NCBI GenBank assembly: GCA_020091685.1
Contig: CM034594.1
Coordinates: 4,934,903 to 4,998,902 of the forward strand
DNA length: 64,000 nucleotides
Direction: 5' to 3'
Origin: Lutjanus erythropterus
Taxonomy: Eukaryota; Chordata; Actinopteri; Lutjaniformes; Lutjanidae
Under the pieces are notes generated by a model. That model did no database searches and was not told the origin of the DNA. It was given only the letters and a program-made list of their open reading frames with translations. Both the position numbers and the translations under genes were made by a program. The stretch's first letter is position 1. Every line of letters starts with the position of its first letter. Positions 11,769 to 24,705 of this stretch are shown here, piece by piece.

Positions 11769-12859
11769 AGACTCACCTTGGTATCTTCCATCTGCCTCTC
11801 TCCTCATTTCATTTCTTTTCATATCATTTAATTTCCTTTCCAGTTCTCTCTTAGCCCAGTGACACAGAGTAAGAACCTCCCCACCGACCCCACACACCCA
11901 CACACAAAACCAGAGGGAAGAAGAGAAGTAATGTTAAAATGAGTTTCTTTTCTCCAAACTCGCCTATATTAAAGTCAGAGGGTGCCTAAAAGGTTGACTT
12001 GTTATCACTATTCTTGCCAGAGCTGTATTAATCAACTCTCTGTGGAGTAAATGTCACAGGAACAGAATCTGAGCCTTGAACTGGAAGAATGACTGACAGG
12101 TACAGGACACCTAGAAGGAAAAAACAACCGGTGATATATTTCTGACCCTTGCAGTTATAATGGGTAATATAATCAGGTTGGATTCAACTACAATTAGACA
12201 CACAGTACTTTCAATTAGTTTAATTAATTCTTTCCAGCAGAATTTTTCAATTCTGCATAATCAAATTGGCAAATTCTATGAAAGAAGAAACCTCATATTT
12301 GCATGAATTTACTTTAACTGAATTTGCAGACGCAGAAAATTTGGTTTAACACATGAAAAATGTTGCTTTAAGGGACAAATCTTGTCTTAAAGGTTATGAA
12401 TGAAAGGAGACTCCAAAGTAAAGTCCAAGAGACAGTCAAAGAGAGAGTTGAAAGGCAGAAGAACTGAGAATTGCGATAGGCAGGGTGGGCGGTTCACAGT
12501 GGCTCATTGCCATCTCTAGGCTGTCTGACACATGGTTGATGTCTCAAGCCTATTTCCTTTCTTCAAAGCCTTGTGCTGATTAGGGAAAAGGTTAGCGGGT
12601 GCCACTCAGGGTCATGGCGCCTTTGTCTGGGGAGTTGTAATTACTGCTTGCTGGACTACAAGAGGGTGGGAACAGGCCATGATTTAATCTTTCTCTCTAT
12701 TTACGAAAATAACTTCCCTTGAGGAGATTTTCAAGCTTTTTTAAGGTCATTCAGTTTAGTATCTTTAGAATCTAATGAGTGCCTTTGACAAGTAGGCAGT
12801 CAGATCACTGGTGAATACAGCTGCAACCTCCATCCTCTTTCTTTTTTGTCTGTTTTTAA

Positions 12860-13746
12860 AAGGATAGTTTGGATTATTTGAAGTGGGGTTGTATGAAGTA
12901 CATATTGATAGTCAATGTATTACATAAACATATTTTAGCCAGTTAAATGCACAAGATGTAAATTCTGCTGCTACAGGTCTCTCTTACATTAAAATAATTA
13001 TAAAAGGTGAGGTTTCATGATGTTGTATAGTGGCGTGGGATCATGGGAGATTCTGTCTTCATTTTTAAACAACCAATATATGAAAATCTATCTGACATGA
13101 CTCAGGCAGAAATCAGGTTCAGGGATGAGGTCTTATTCACACCACATTTAGTCACATTCACTGACTGCCTTCCTCACTCTCTGATGTATCAGATGTGTCC
13201 TGTGTTTTCCTGGAACACACTGTTACTTTGAATAAACTGCAGATTTCTCTGTGTTTGAAGATTGCTGGAAGCACTGGGAACAACTTAAGTACAAAACTCA
13301 ACAAAATATATAGCATATATTACGTCTATTTGACTCATTTTTAGACATTTTAATGTGACAATGTTACATATTTAGAAAAAAAAGCAAATTAAATGCCACT
13401 ACATTATATCTAGAATATTTTCACAGCTTTACTGACTTCAAACAGCCTTCTCTGTTTGGAAAATGCTGTTATATTAGCCAAACACTGCTCTCAACCAGAC
13501 TCCACCAGCAAAAACATTTTACCTGGCAGAACTGAGGTGTTGCTGGTCACCAGTAGACAAGCAACTCCTGTGTTCTGTAAGGTAAAATGGCTGATTTCAC
13601 CAAGAGAGAGAGGGACATTTGATTTATGTAACAGTGGTACATTGCCTAGCTTCTGTACTGGTACTCCTCTCTGCCTCTCCAAACTGGAAGGTGCTTGAAC
13701 TCTATAACCTCATATAACCCCACTTAAAATAATCCAAACTATACTT
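12860..13746. mobile_element. TTAA-flanked inverted-repeat DNA transposon, 887 bp
   Basis: The left end AAGGATAGTTTGGATTATTT and its continuation to about 12897 are the inverted complement of the right end at about 13708-13746 (CATATAACCCCACTTAAAAT onward), with a few mismatches over about 38 bp. TTAA flanks both sides (12856-12859, 13747-13750). TTAA duplication is typical of piggyBac and Kolobok superfamilies. No transposase is encoded, so it is nonautonomous. Internal wording links it to the copy at 55140-55600. Confidence 0.85.
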
Positions 13747-14201
13747 TTAAGAAGATGCATTTGGATCATCAGCAGGCAGTGTTTTAAGAATTCATGCAGG
13801 TGGAGGGAAGATTAACCACAAAGCAGTTTGATGTGCTGTAGCATTATCTGAATTTAAGGATGATGATGATGACTTTGCAAGGAGAAAAGATTCCTCAGTT
13901 ATTTATTTTGGGATGCAGTTGTCGGGCATGCTACTGTGAGGGAGCTTTAACTGTGGAGTGCAGCAGCTGCTTCAGAAGGGAGCGTGTCACAGGGTGAGAT
14001 GTTGATAAGCACTGCATCTGTTGTCAGAACACAGTCGGCATGCGTGCGAGAAGCTTATGCGTGCTAACACGTGTTAAAAGAGACCAGACATTAAACAAAA
14101 ATGTTTGCACTTTGTTGGCAGACGTGGGGAAAGCTTGTGAGCATTTTTCCCCAGGTGTGTATCATTGTGTTTTGTCGTGAGGGTGTGAACGTTGTACTCA
14201 C

Positions 14202-14367
14202 AGTCAGCCTGTGCACAGATGAGGCAGGCGGTGGTGCTGTTAAAGAAGGTGAGGAGGCCGGCCACGGCCAGGCTGATGTCGGTGTTTGTTGGCCTCAAGT
14301 CCAGAGTGGTGAACCGGGGGAACTGAACCTTTAGAATGTCCTCTGGAGCCACCTTGACATAGGGCAC
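14202..14367 (-). CDS. grik4: grik4 coding exon, amino-terminal domain segment 3
   Basis: This 166-bp exon (phase 0-1) encodes 55 residues, [20 protein letters not shown] through [11 protein letters not shown], plus the first base of a Cys codon. It matches the GRIK4 stretch in which a VPHVKVAPEE-like motif is followed by RFTTL, a TNTDIS motif and a Cys-rich strand, as expected for the inner part of the first lobe of the amino-terminal domain. Asn-Ser-Thr is a likely N-glycosylation sequon; mammals have Asn-Cys-Thr there. The acceptor is CTCTGTGCAG and the donor GTGAGT. Joined to the exon at 1322-1500 it restores Cys-Leu-Leu-Asn-Leu-Glu without a break, which confirms both boundaries. Confidence 0.95.
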
Positions 14368-14875
14368 CTGCACAGAGAGGCTGGTGTCAGGCTATCTGTT
14401 GCATTTTAATCATCTGCAGTTGATTTTGACATTTTCCATTCATGTGCATGTTTTAAAATGCAGGAGACGTCTGTAGACAGGACAACCGTAGCAGAGACAA
14501 AAGCAAGAGAAAATGTGTGTGTGAACTGCAGAATAAAAATAGTATGATGCCAGCAGACAGCCAGAAGAAAAAATACCTCTGTAGAAATCGGTTTAATCTG
14601 TTATGATAAACAGCAAGCAAAGATAACCCAGGGGTCTGTGGTAATGTGCATATACAGAATACACATATTTTTCAGTGACTGAGGCATTGACGCTCATGTT
14701 AAGTACAAATATGGTTCTAAAAACTTATTTTTGTTCCACCCACACAAACAAGCCCTTGTTAGAGAAATCTTCAGTGTGACACCCCCTCACACACTGTTAC
14801 AAAACATTTGTTTACTCGGCAGCTCAGCTGTGTCTTTCAGGTGACATTTTTATAAGACACACGTGCACATGCATG

Positions 14876-14885
14876 CACACACACA

Positions 14886-14959
<74 letters not shown>
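14876..14959. repeat. (CA)n microsatellite
   Basis: About 40 CA units with one TC interruption near the left edge. Confidence 0.97.
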
Positions 14960-14961
<2 letters not shown>

Positions 14962-15139
14962 GTATCACAGCATTTTTGACCAAACAAGCCAAGTAATGAA
15001 GTGATATTTTCAGGATGAATAAAGGATTATTATACAAGAAAAATCTGGGAGTCACCATAGATGATGTTAAAATTTAATATAACTGTTCATTCCCACATCA
15101 AACTGTTAGTTTTACCTTTCAAGCACTGTTCATTGTATC

Positions 15140-16500
15140 CTAATTGGGGAACTTTATTAATACATCTAGATGAAAAGCCAGAAAAGGCTTTTGATAGCGT
15201 CAATTAGAAATTTCTCTGGCAAGTACTTGGAGAAATTGTTTTTTAACAAAGAGTTATTTGTTATTAAAACATGACATCAAGAACCAACTGCAAGAGTTAA
15301 GAGACATGAGGGGATTTGGAACATATCATATGACTTTTTGCAGATGATGTAATGTTCTTCTTAGAAAAAAAAAGGATACAGGCTTACATAAATTAATGAG
15401 TCTATTGGAATCTTACATCCAATACTCAGGATATAAACTCAACATTTATTCCCTGCACTATTGTCCCTGTACAGGACTGTACAACCTCAAGTGGCATTCA
15501 AGATCAGTTAGGTATTTGGGAGTTACTAGCATCCTGGTAATGTCAAAACTCTATAAAGCAAATTATCACCCTATCAACCAAGAAAATCTCAGAGATTTGG
15601 AGAGATGGTCCACTTTACCACCAGACTTTAGTGCTAGAATAGAAATAGTTGCATAGTTTATAGTTACATTGCTACTTCAGCTGTTTCAAAGTCCTCCGCT
15701 AATAGATGTAGACTCAAATCATAACTTGGAAAAAAATATAAGAAATTATAGTAACCTTGTTTATAATGTTTATGTTGTTCTGTTTTCTTGTTTGTATTGT
15801 TCTTACGGTTTAATTTCCTCTTGTTTATATCTTGCCTGTTTACTCTATTCGATTCCTTATTGCTTTTTATTAGTGCTTCTTTCTGTTTTGTTATCCCTTT
15901 TGCTGCTGTGACACTGCAAATTTCCCTGTTGTGGGACTAATAAAGGATTATCTTATCTTAAGATTTATTTTGGGGGGGCAGCCTAGAATCACATATGTGA
16001 CTCTCCATCTTGTCAAAGACAATGGAGGCATAGCATTACCAAATATCAAGGAGTATTTCCATGCAGAACAACTTAGACTGCTCGTACATTGGTGTAACTT
16101 AAATTATACCACAAAATGTAAAGATATAGAAACCCACATAAAAGGGTACAGACTTTTGTTTGGAAAAATGGAGGACAGTATCAATGAAATAACAGCACAT
16201 ACAAAGAAAATGTGGTTTGAATGGGAGACAGAAATGAGAGTCCTGAGATGAATGGCCTTTGACTCGACCTACAACATGAGATTTAAATACTGGACACATA
16301 AAGGCATCACAGCTTCGCACTGTGGTTGAAAATGGGAAGCACCCGAGCTTTCAGAATCTGAAGGAGAAATATGACCTTGAGAATGAAGGTTTTCTTAAGC
16401 CTTTTGCAACCAAGGGATTACTATGGAAAGCATATGAAGTTACAACCTTCCATTGAAGTGAAGAGTCCATAGAATACATAGAAGCAAAATAAACTGAAAT
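15140..16500 (+). mobile_element. L1-like LINE relic, reverse transcriptase and C-terminal part
   Basis: Reading the plus strand with breaks gives KAFDSVN (the LDAEKAFDRVEW motif), then FADDVMFFL, which holds the F-A-D-D catalytic box, SGYKLN, RYLGV, the PRITYVTLHLVKDNGGIALP block and FKYWTHKGITA. These appear in the order of L1-clade ORF2 from reverse transcriptase to C-terminus. The 5' part and endonuclease are absent. Several stops and frame changes show it is dead. A 215-bp insertion interrupts it at 15744-15958. Confidence 0.85.
15744..15958 (+). mobile_element. Short retroelement insertion nested in the LINE
   Basis: This insert splits the LINE between its KNIRN and RFILGGQPRI codons. 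It is flanked by TAAGA on both sides (15739-15743, 15959-15963), a plausible target-site duplication. Its 3' end has CCCTGTTGTGGGACTAATAA followed by AGGATTATCTTATCT, a tail widely seen in teleost 5'-truncated non-LTR copies. The parent family is not assigned. Confidence 0.7.
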
Positions 16501-17319
16501 TAAACAGAGACAAATGCCAACTCTCAGCTTTAATTTGAGGGTGGTTACATCCACATCAGATGAACAGTGTAGGAGTAGTAGTTCCTTTATAGTGTCCCTA
16601 TTTTAAGAGAACATAATTAGACTGTCAAACACATATTTAAATAAGTAAATAAAGGTATCATCAGCAACTGAAACACCTTCTCAGTTGGACTGAGGCCATG
16701 TGACCAACCTGAACAGTCAAGAATATTGTTTCTGTTTGATATATGTATGTAGAGGATCACTGAACTGCTGCATTGCCCAAATATGTTAAATCATTGTATA
16801 TCATTCACCCAAAATGGATATAAACAGCCTCAAACACAACTGAAGCCATTAGTCAGCACCTTAACCTCATAATCACAGTTAAAATAATGTGTTGTTGGAC
16901 TTGTCAAAATGACAGAAATTGTTTCACTGTTCAAAAACTTGCCCTGTATGCCTGAAAACTATACATCCCTGTATGCTAAATGATAAACAATACACTTGAA
17001 ATTAAACATTATATATTGGTTATTAAAGTCTGAAAAGTAACACATTAAATACCATAATAACCACATGTGCTTTGTCAGTGGTAAGAACAAAAGACAGACA
17101 CGAAAAGTAAGTAAAAGAAAGCCAGCCAAGCCTTGAGTCAGAATCAATAAATACAGAATACTTCCATCCCAGCCCCATTGTGAGGCGTACAATCTTCAAT
17201 GAAACTGATTACTGTTTCCACAGCATTGATTTACTGCAGCTATAGAAATATCTGTGTTTCTTAGCTGCTCCTAATGACTGTGTCATAACAACCTCTCTGT
17301 ACTAACAGGTATGTCTCAT

Positions 17320-17900
17320 CCCTGCTGTCAGAGGAGAGGTTTCAACGTTCCTTCAACATTCCTTGAGCACGGCGGCCGGAGCTACCTACAAATCTACTGA
17401 ATTTCAGGAGAATCCTGACTTTCATTCCACCCCAATTCAAACAGGCCTCCCATCTATTTTCCTGCAACGAAATCCATCTCTGCTTCAGTTCGCCATGTGA
17501 TGATGTGAACGGATACACGCTGCCAGGGCTTACAGCGGGGAGAGGGGGGAGTGTGAAAGAGCGTGGCAGGTGTTGGGTCGGTCAGCTGGCCGGGCATTGC
17601 AATAGAGCGCAGTGGGGCTTGAAGGGGATGCAGGAGGACATGCTGGGTCCAAGAGGAGGAACAGGGAAGGGAGCCTCTTCATCATGGCAGATTGCCTGTC
17701 TGTGTGGTTCCCAGCGCCCATACATTGCTTCCCACCTCGTCCCCATATCCCCTCGATTGGTTTTCCATCTCTGCCCATCAGGGCGTAATGGAGTCCCTGG
17801 GTGTCTGGATGGATGGAGGTGCGGCCGCTACTGACAGCCCCTGCTGGAACGCCATTCATTCCTCTCGAGGAGTCCTAAAACCTGGGTAATAGCTGTACAC
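17320..17900. other. GC-rich unique stretch inside intron
   Basis: The GC content is clearly above the surrounding intron and no repeat family is recognised. Overlapping 109-residue open frames run on both strands, which suggests low stop density from GC content rather than a gene. A conserved regulatory block is possible but untested. Confidence 0.2.
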
Positions 17901-18197
17901 CACACTGGGGAAATGTGCCCCTCTTCAGGTGTGTCCTTCATCTTCCCTGCTGCGTTTGTACAATTTCTCACTACTTTTTCTCATTTCTGTCCCTTTCTCC
18001 CATGTTTCTCTGCGTACCCCAGATTGTTTACTCGTTTTTGCTACTCGCCCCCTTTCCCCCCATGCATTCTCTCCTTCCTTTTCAGCACTGTGGACCTGCG
18101 CTCCCTGACCCCTTTCACTTAGAAACCTGACACGCTTCGATAGGCTGTATCAGAGGCAGCAGGGGGCTTAGAAAGCAGCTAACACAAACACGTGCAT

Positions 18198-18230
18198 ATT
18201 CACACACACACACACACACACACATACACA

Positions 18231-18280
<50 letters not shown>
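18198..18280. repeat. (CA)n microsatellite, interrupted
   Basis: CA units with TA and CC interruptions near 18223 and 18233. Confidence 0.97.
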
Positions 18281-18282
<2 letters not shown>

Positions 18283-19094
18283 TACATACACTTTGTCCTT
18301 TTCCATCTTATTGGCCCATTGGACCCTACTGCTAGAAACGCTGGCATCTCTGGGGAATTACTTGGCTCTGAGTCTTGATTCATCATCAAATTCCACAGCA
18401 TGCAGGCTCCGTTCACATGGCAAATATCTAACTAGACATCCTGATCACTTCTACGAAAGAAGTTGTTTCTGGAAACATTTAATCAATGTGCATTTTTTAA
18501 AATGAAAATTCACTTAATCTGTGATATTTCTTTTTGCATTTAGCATTCACAAGGGAGCTGTAGGTAAAATATAGCTTATAGCAAGGCCTAGTTTATCTAT
18601 ACATCATGCCCATCTCCCCCTGGTAAGAGCAATATGATTAATTGGTTGTTAAACAGTGGGAGTCACTATCCTCCTCGTGTGCTGGAGTGACAAAGTGTTT
18701 TGAATCAAGATTGAGTTAAAACAGGGGTACTCCAAGCAAAGAAAATCAATCTCCACATTACTAACAGCAAGTTGTCAGCCGCATCAAAGTCGCCTGCCAG
18801 ACTTCTTATCTGCAACCAACAGCTAGTATCAGTCACTCTGCTGGTCGATTAATCCTGAAAATAAAAACAGAAAAATCTTTCCTACATGTGTCTTTGCAGG
18901 GCACAGCTTCAAAGAGTCTATGAACCTAACAGCTGCATCATTTTCAGGGTAGCTCTGCAGGAAACTCACAAGTTTGCCATGCCAGCAATCCTGGGTACTA
19001 ATCTACTTGGAGTCAATTTAATGCCAAACTGGCACAGCTTATCACAAATTATGACTTGCTGATTTAGTGTAATGCCTTTGTTCAGGTTTGTGGT

Positions 19095-19380
19095 AATTGT
19101 TAAAGCTGTGCTAATCAATATCTGTAATAACAATGGATCAAATGACTGTGAGTAATGTGAAATGCTTGTTGTGATGAACCTGCAGAAAATCATCACCCAG
19201 CTCTGTAGTTCCCCTCAGTGTCTTTCATTTCTTAGCTACATATTTTTCTCAGGAGTTGGCTGCTTGATAGACTGTTTGCCAACATGTTCATCAACTCTTT
19301 ATGGTCATAATATGTCAATGTTGTGTCCATGGCCAAGAGGCAAACTGGAAGTGATGAAAACTGCAGTTCCTTGACTGACT
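19095..19380 (+). repeat. Interspersed repeat, copy 1 of a pair
   Basis: AAAGCTGTGCTAATCAATAT and AATGGATCAAATGACT recur in the same order at 57135-57475, so the two stretches are copies of one repeat. No ends are defined. Confidence 0.5.
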
Positions 19381-19560
19381 GCTTGAGGCTTGCTCCGAAA
19401 GTGAGTCAATCCCTATAGAGACTCATGTTAAATTTACAGCAAAAATATGTTTACAATCTGGTACAAAAAACACATTTGGGCTCTATATCTAATTTCCCTG
19501 TTCATGAAAACTGTGTGGAGGATGATTTTTTTTATATAACTTACCTGCTTGAATCGTATT
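19378..19560 (+). repeat. Teleost repeat with CTTGAGGCTTGCTCC head
   Basis: CTTGAGGCTTGCTCCGAAAG, GAGTCAATCCC, CATGTTAAA, TGGTACAAAAAACA and CTCTATATCTAATTTCCC make up a repeat I recall as very common in percomorph fish. It seems to continue into 19560-20130, which begins TTAAAGTTCCCATGAAATGA. Confidence 0.5.
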
Positions 19561-22500
19561 AAAGTTCCCATGAAATGACAAGCACTGTTTTTACTGCCTA
19601 CATGTTTCCTGTTGAACAGGAAGCTGGGGAGGGACTTCTTGCAGACACCAGCATTTACAATACCAAAGCATCCTCCAAGACCAGTGAAGGCCAGTTTGAC
19701 AACAGGGAATAGGGAACTTTCTTGCCAAGTTTGGCTCCAAGCATCACAGGGCTGAGTCGATCAGTTAGTGGTTAGCTAACTTACTTTAGCAACAAGTCAA
19801 GCTACCTGTCCATCAGGAAATTCCATTAATGACCTCTGTACTATATTCCTTGTTGGTCTCAGAGGCTGTGTTCATCCTGGTGACTGGCTGTGGTCACTGG
19901 GAGGCTGCTGAGCCTGGTTGTGTTGCTCACTAATGGCAGCTAACAGTTATGAGTAGCTACTTAAGCAAAACTTAAGCTGCTAAATCTATCTGTCCACCAG
20001 GAAACATTGTAATTAAATAACTAAGAGTTGAAGTTGATCAGTCAAAGGACATCAGAGTAGAAATCAGAAAATGTTTTCTTCTGTAAGATATGATCCAGTT
20101 TTACCCAAATCAGAGAATGAAGTTATAAAGTTGTGTTTGCTGAGAAACACAGTCTGCTCCTGTGAACAGATGTCCTCAATGCTCTGCTGTGTCATAAGCA
20201 AGAAAGTGCTTGATTGGATGCAAATTTAGTGTATGCCTCTGAGTGCAGGATGAGTCATCAACACTTTTCTTCCAGGAAAAGAGCAACTCTTAAATACCAA
20301 CACCAATCGAAACACCTGAGAATACCTACATGAATACTTAAATGTTTTGTCATTGTTGGGCCAGACACTGGCATATATGTTACATACAGCACAATGCATA
20401 TGTGATAAGAACACTTGAACATCAATATTGTCTTCATGAGAACTTCAAGGCTTAAAATAAAGCATAACTGAGGGCATGGCTGCTTTGAGTGAAAGGTGGG
20501 TACCGTGATAGATGGCTAGCTGATAGGTAGCTGTTGCTTCAGCAACACCCATGCTTCACCACTTTGCCCCTGTCCTAGATTTGTCCTGAGTTAGGTGGAG
20601 TCAGACACTGCCAAGATGGTGATGTCTGAAGCAACCACTCTTAGATTCACCAAAACAAAAACACAGGATGAAATCACAGAGACTACGTCCATGTGTTAAT
20701 ACAGTATATGTTTACAATGGCCCCAAGTTGACAAAAAAAAAAAAAAGCGAAAAAAGAAACATTAATGCTACTTTAAGGGTCTGTCTGTCTAGAATTGCTG
20801 AATACCAGCAGGCACAGCCTTCATTTTTCTTCAATCTGTAGTGACAATTACTACATGCATCTTTAACATAATTGAAAGGCAATTTAAAACGGTAAACATT
20901 CTGTGCAAAAATCATTTTTATGTTATATGTTTGTATGGTGTTATTCTACATCCAGATGGCTGATGTTTCTGAGTATAGTCATCTTTTATTCTTGGTTGTA
21001 TTTTGTTCCCCAAAAAGGAAACATTGAATTTAAAGAAAATATTTCCTCCATCTGTCATAGTTTTGGGTTTTTGGCTAGTCATTTCTTGTTTTTTTGTATT
21101 ATTGTATTATTAGTATTTCCTCATGTGCCTTGGTTTACATCATTCCCTTTCTTTCTTTCTCTACATTTACCAAGTGTTTGTTTCCTGATGTTTTCTGGAC
21201 TTTGCCTGATTTTGTTTGATTTAAGATTTTGGGCCAGTTCTTCTTTGGATTGGTTGTTGGACTGCTTTCTAGTTTTGACTTGTTCCTACCTGACTATCCG
21301 ATAACCCTCTTTACTTTTTGTTATTAAAACATTTGAACTGTACCTACTCAGCTCCCTTGTCTGCATTTTAGGTCTGTCATTTTGTTTAGCTACCTTTCTT
21401 CACATCACAACATCACCATCATGTGGTTAACAAATATTCCGGTCACAAATTCATATTAATTTAATGAAATATTATACGTAGAAGCAGCAGTTAAATTCAA
21501 ATTAAGTTTTGCCAATGTTAATCTATTTAGCTTAGGCACAAAATTATTAGAGGCAATGTAAACAACTTGTAGATACTAATAAACAAGCTGTAACTCAAAA
21601 TTAGAAGGAAGTGTCTTTTAAAAGCATCTGCCCAGGGCCGTGCCACTATTGGTGTGGGAGTGAAACTAATTACATCTGAAAGTTGTGAAGGGAAGAAAAT
21701 CTCAGGCAAACAATAAAGCCCAAGGTAACCGCTCCACTCTTAATAATCTGGTAGCTCCACTGTAAATAGGACTAAATGCCACGGTGACTCCTGTGGAGAA
21801 ACAGAGGCAAGAGCCAGGGGAGTGATGGGTGAGTGAGGAGAGGCAGACTGAGTGCAAAATGGAGAGAGCAGAGAGAAGGATGGGGAGAAACTGACAGTCT
21901 GACTGACAGAAGAAGAGGGCAATGAAGTGAACGACATAGAGGCTGAGACAGGGAGGAAACGGCGTACAGGACAGGAGAAGAAGAAAACATAAACACATAT
22001 AATAGATATAAACAGAGAGTGAGGAATGGCAAAGGGGTTGCAATCAGGACTCATTAAGTGGTCTCATTGAATTTAGCAGTTTAAAATTTGATTCTGCTGT
22101 CAAAGGCAATCTGTCTCATATTCTCCTCTTTATTGGTTCATTTCTCAAGACATACACTTTCAGGGGATTCAATAACAACATAGCCTAAGCATTTAGCTTT
22201 GTTATTGTTTGGTCTCTATGGGCTACAAATACATTTCACGTTAAAGCAGACTATTGTGGCTCTCATTTATTATTTAGGAGATGCAGTACTCATTTGCTAT
22301 TAGAACAGGGAAGTCATAAAAGTTGTTTATGCTGTTTTCATTATGTAATGACTAGAGCTATTAGACTTCAATACTTTTTAGATGCTTACTGAAATGTCTC
22401 TAGCACCAAATATCAAAAACTGTCAAGTATGCAAAGTTTCCATTTAATAGCAGGTCAGATTATTCACAGTGCTTTGTTCAAAAAGTGGCTGTATTGGTGG

Positions 22501-23491
22501 AGGTTGTTTCAAGGTGCAGGATGTCCAGTTTTGGGTAATAGACCCTTGAGTTTAAAAGCTTACTATCAGATACCAAAACACTGCACAGTTGGACAGTTAT
22601 CAAGGCAGCAATTATTTCATTTTCTGTCGCTATGATCAAGAGGTAAACTGCAGAAATTCAGCACTGACATGGATCAGGAATGTGTGCATGTTGCAGGTAT
22701 TTGACTGTTCAAAGCACCACCTTGTAAGATGATGTTGCATTCTGGCAGAAGTTGAGCTAGCTTCAAATTTACTGCCAGACAACCCTGTGTTCCTTGCCTG
22801 TCTTGCAGCCCTCTGCAATGATAACCCACTGCATCAGTGTAGTGTCCATTTCGAACAAATGAGGGGCCTGTGTAGGCCTATGTCTTATTTACTTATTCAG
22901 TTTGATCTTTTGCCTTTATGATTAGACTTTTCCTAACTTAAGTGACACTGTTGTAACAGTTTGCACTGTAAATATTTTAGGCCCTAGATTCTCAAATTAC
23001 AGTCTTAGTACTACTGGTGGTATGCAGGCTCCCTGTATGCACATGCAAATATATATTTTTTAATCAAATAAATTAGCTTAAAACATATAATACTGTCAAA
23101 ATACTACAATTTTTTTAATGAAAACATATAACCTGTGATATGTTTGTGTCAATATCAGTCTGCCATATATTCAGATTCATGTATGTAGCACATGCGTTCA
23201 TCATCCATGATTATCAGTAGTTACGATCTAAACTGTGTTGGCAAGAGAGGAAGCGGAGGCAAAACGAAGAGACTGAAAATTATTTGTTCAAAAAAAACAG
23301 CAACCGTGGCTCCAGACTGGAACAATTCCAAAGACAAGTGTATATATTTCGTGCAGTCCTGAAGTGCCAGTGAAGTGTCCACAGCACCTGCAAGCAACAA
23401 ATGGTGCAGCAAACAGTAAAGTTTTTAGGCAAAAACACTGTTGCTTTGTGTTGAGAAAAACATAATTTTGATAATTAGAAAAAATAAATTG

Positions 23492-23525
23492 AAAATGGTA
23501 AATGGACTGCAATTATATATTGCTT
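23492..23525 (-). repeat. SINE 3'-tail scrap
   Basis: GGTAAATGGACTGCAATTAT is the inverted complement of the usual tail (TAAATGCAGTCCATTTACC) of the SINE body seen at 8010-8255. Only about 34 bases are clear. Confidence 0.35.
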
Positions 23526-24274
23526 TGGCAATCTGGGGGTCAGTAGTCTTCCAATTGGCAATCTTGCCACCTGTTTATCGTTTGGGGATTGTTAAATGGA
23601 AGGTAGTTGCTACAATGATGGCGAGTGATGCCTCTAACAAACCTACACCCCTTACATTTTGCAAGCACAAATCTTACTGACCATGATGTACTGCCCCATT
23701 CTCCTGTTCCAAGAACCTCCCTGAGCACTTTGGATTGGTTTGGCAATGTATTTATTTATTTTAATCTCTAATTGTTACCACCCGGTTTCAGCAATGAAAG
23801 CTGGAGGATTCTCCTCAGTCTCTATTAAGGGAAGTGTTTAGAGACTGACTTGTGAGTCTCGGGGTCTGGAGCCATATGCAGCTCTTTCGCCCCTCACCAG
23901 TGGCTCCCTGTGGCTTTGACAAAAAAAAACTACATAGAAATAAATGATGGTTGGTTTTTTTTATATTTTAATTTATCGTTCTTGTAAAATGATTCCTCCA
24001 TTTGTGAACTGTAAAAGTGTGTAGCCCACCCACTGAATAAAGAAAAAATGCTTTTGATATTTCATCAACTAAAATGTGTGTCACAGCCTACATCTATGGC
24101 TCAGCACCTTATCCTCTAATTTTTGCCTACGACTAGTCTTGGTTCTCCCTGGGCTTACTATGGATGTTCAATTAAAAAAAAGTGTCTGAGAAAAATAGAA
24201 AATTTAGTTGTGGCTCCAGACATTTTTTGGCCAAAAATGGCTTCTGATAGTAAAGGCTGTTTGTCCCTGGTCTA

Positions 24275-24395
24275 GAGGTTCACTATTTTGTCCAAGGACT
24301 TCTAAGCATGCAGAATTGTTTGGAGCCAGTGTTTGAACCACAGACCTTCTGATCAGTGGACAACCTGCTCTACATGCTGAGCCACAGCTGCATCC
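24275..24395 (-). mobile_element. tRNA-derived SINE, 3'-truncated
   Basis: On the minus strand a tRNA-like head reads GCTGTGGCTCAGCATGTAGA (A box), then GTTGTCCACTGATCAGAAGG and the B box GTGGTTCAAACACTGG, followed by AGTCCTTGGACAAAAT. This is the polymerase III promoter layout of a common teleost SINE. The 3' half is missing. Confidence 0.7.
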
Positions 24396-24666
24396 AAAAG
24401 CAATCCTCATTAGTAGGTACTGAAAAATGTATTGTTGTTGTTGGTATTGAAACCCAGGCAAATTTAATGGCACCAGTCTTGAAACATTTCAAATGATATG
24501 CAACCCTTGTAATGATGAGCCAAAAGTTGTCCTCACAAGATACAGAGGTGTACCTTTTTTTCTAAAGTACAAGTCTGTCCCTTCTTTTTCAGAGTGTATA
24601 TGTGACACCTGTGTGTGAGTTCTGTTCACTCTGGCTCGGATTTGTGCTCGTCTGTATATATATGTG

Positions 24667-24703
<37 letters not shown>
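24667..24703. repeat. (TG)n microsatellite
   Basis: About 18 TG units. Confidence 0.95.

Positions 24704-24705
<2 letters not shown>

Larger units (their letters stand above)
1501..14201 (-). other. grik4 intron, 12.7 kb
   Basis: This intron lies between the exons at 14202-14367 and 1322-1500. The named repeats are listed separately. The stretches 3500-5240, 5550-6530, 6760-8000, 8610-9690 and 11780-12850 hold no gene or repeat I can name, apart from short CA/TG runs (about 5850-5875, 7010-7027) and a TTAA/AAAT-rich patch near 6347-6375. Open frames here on both strands lack conserved protein motifs. Confidence 0.85.
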
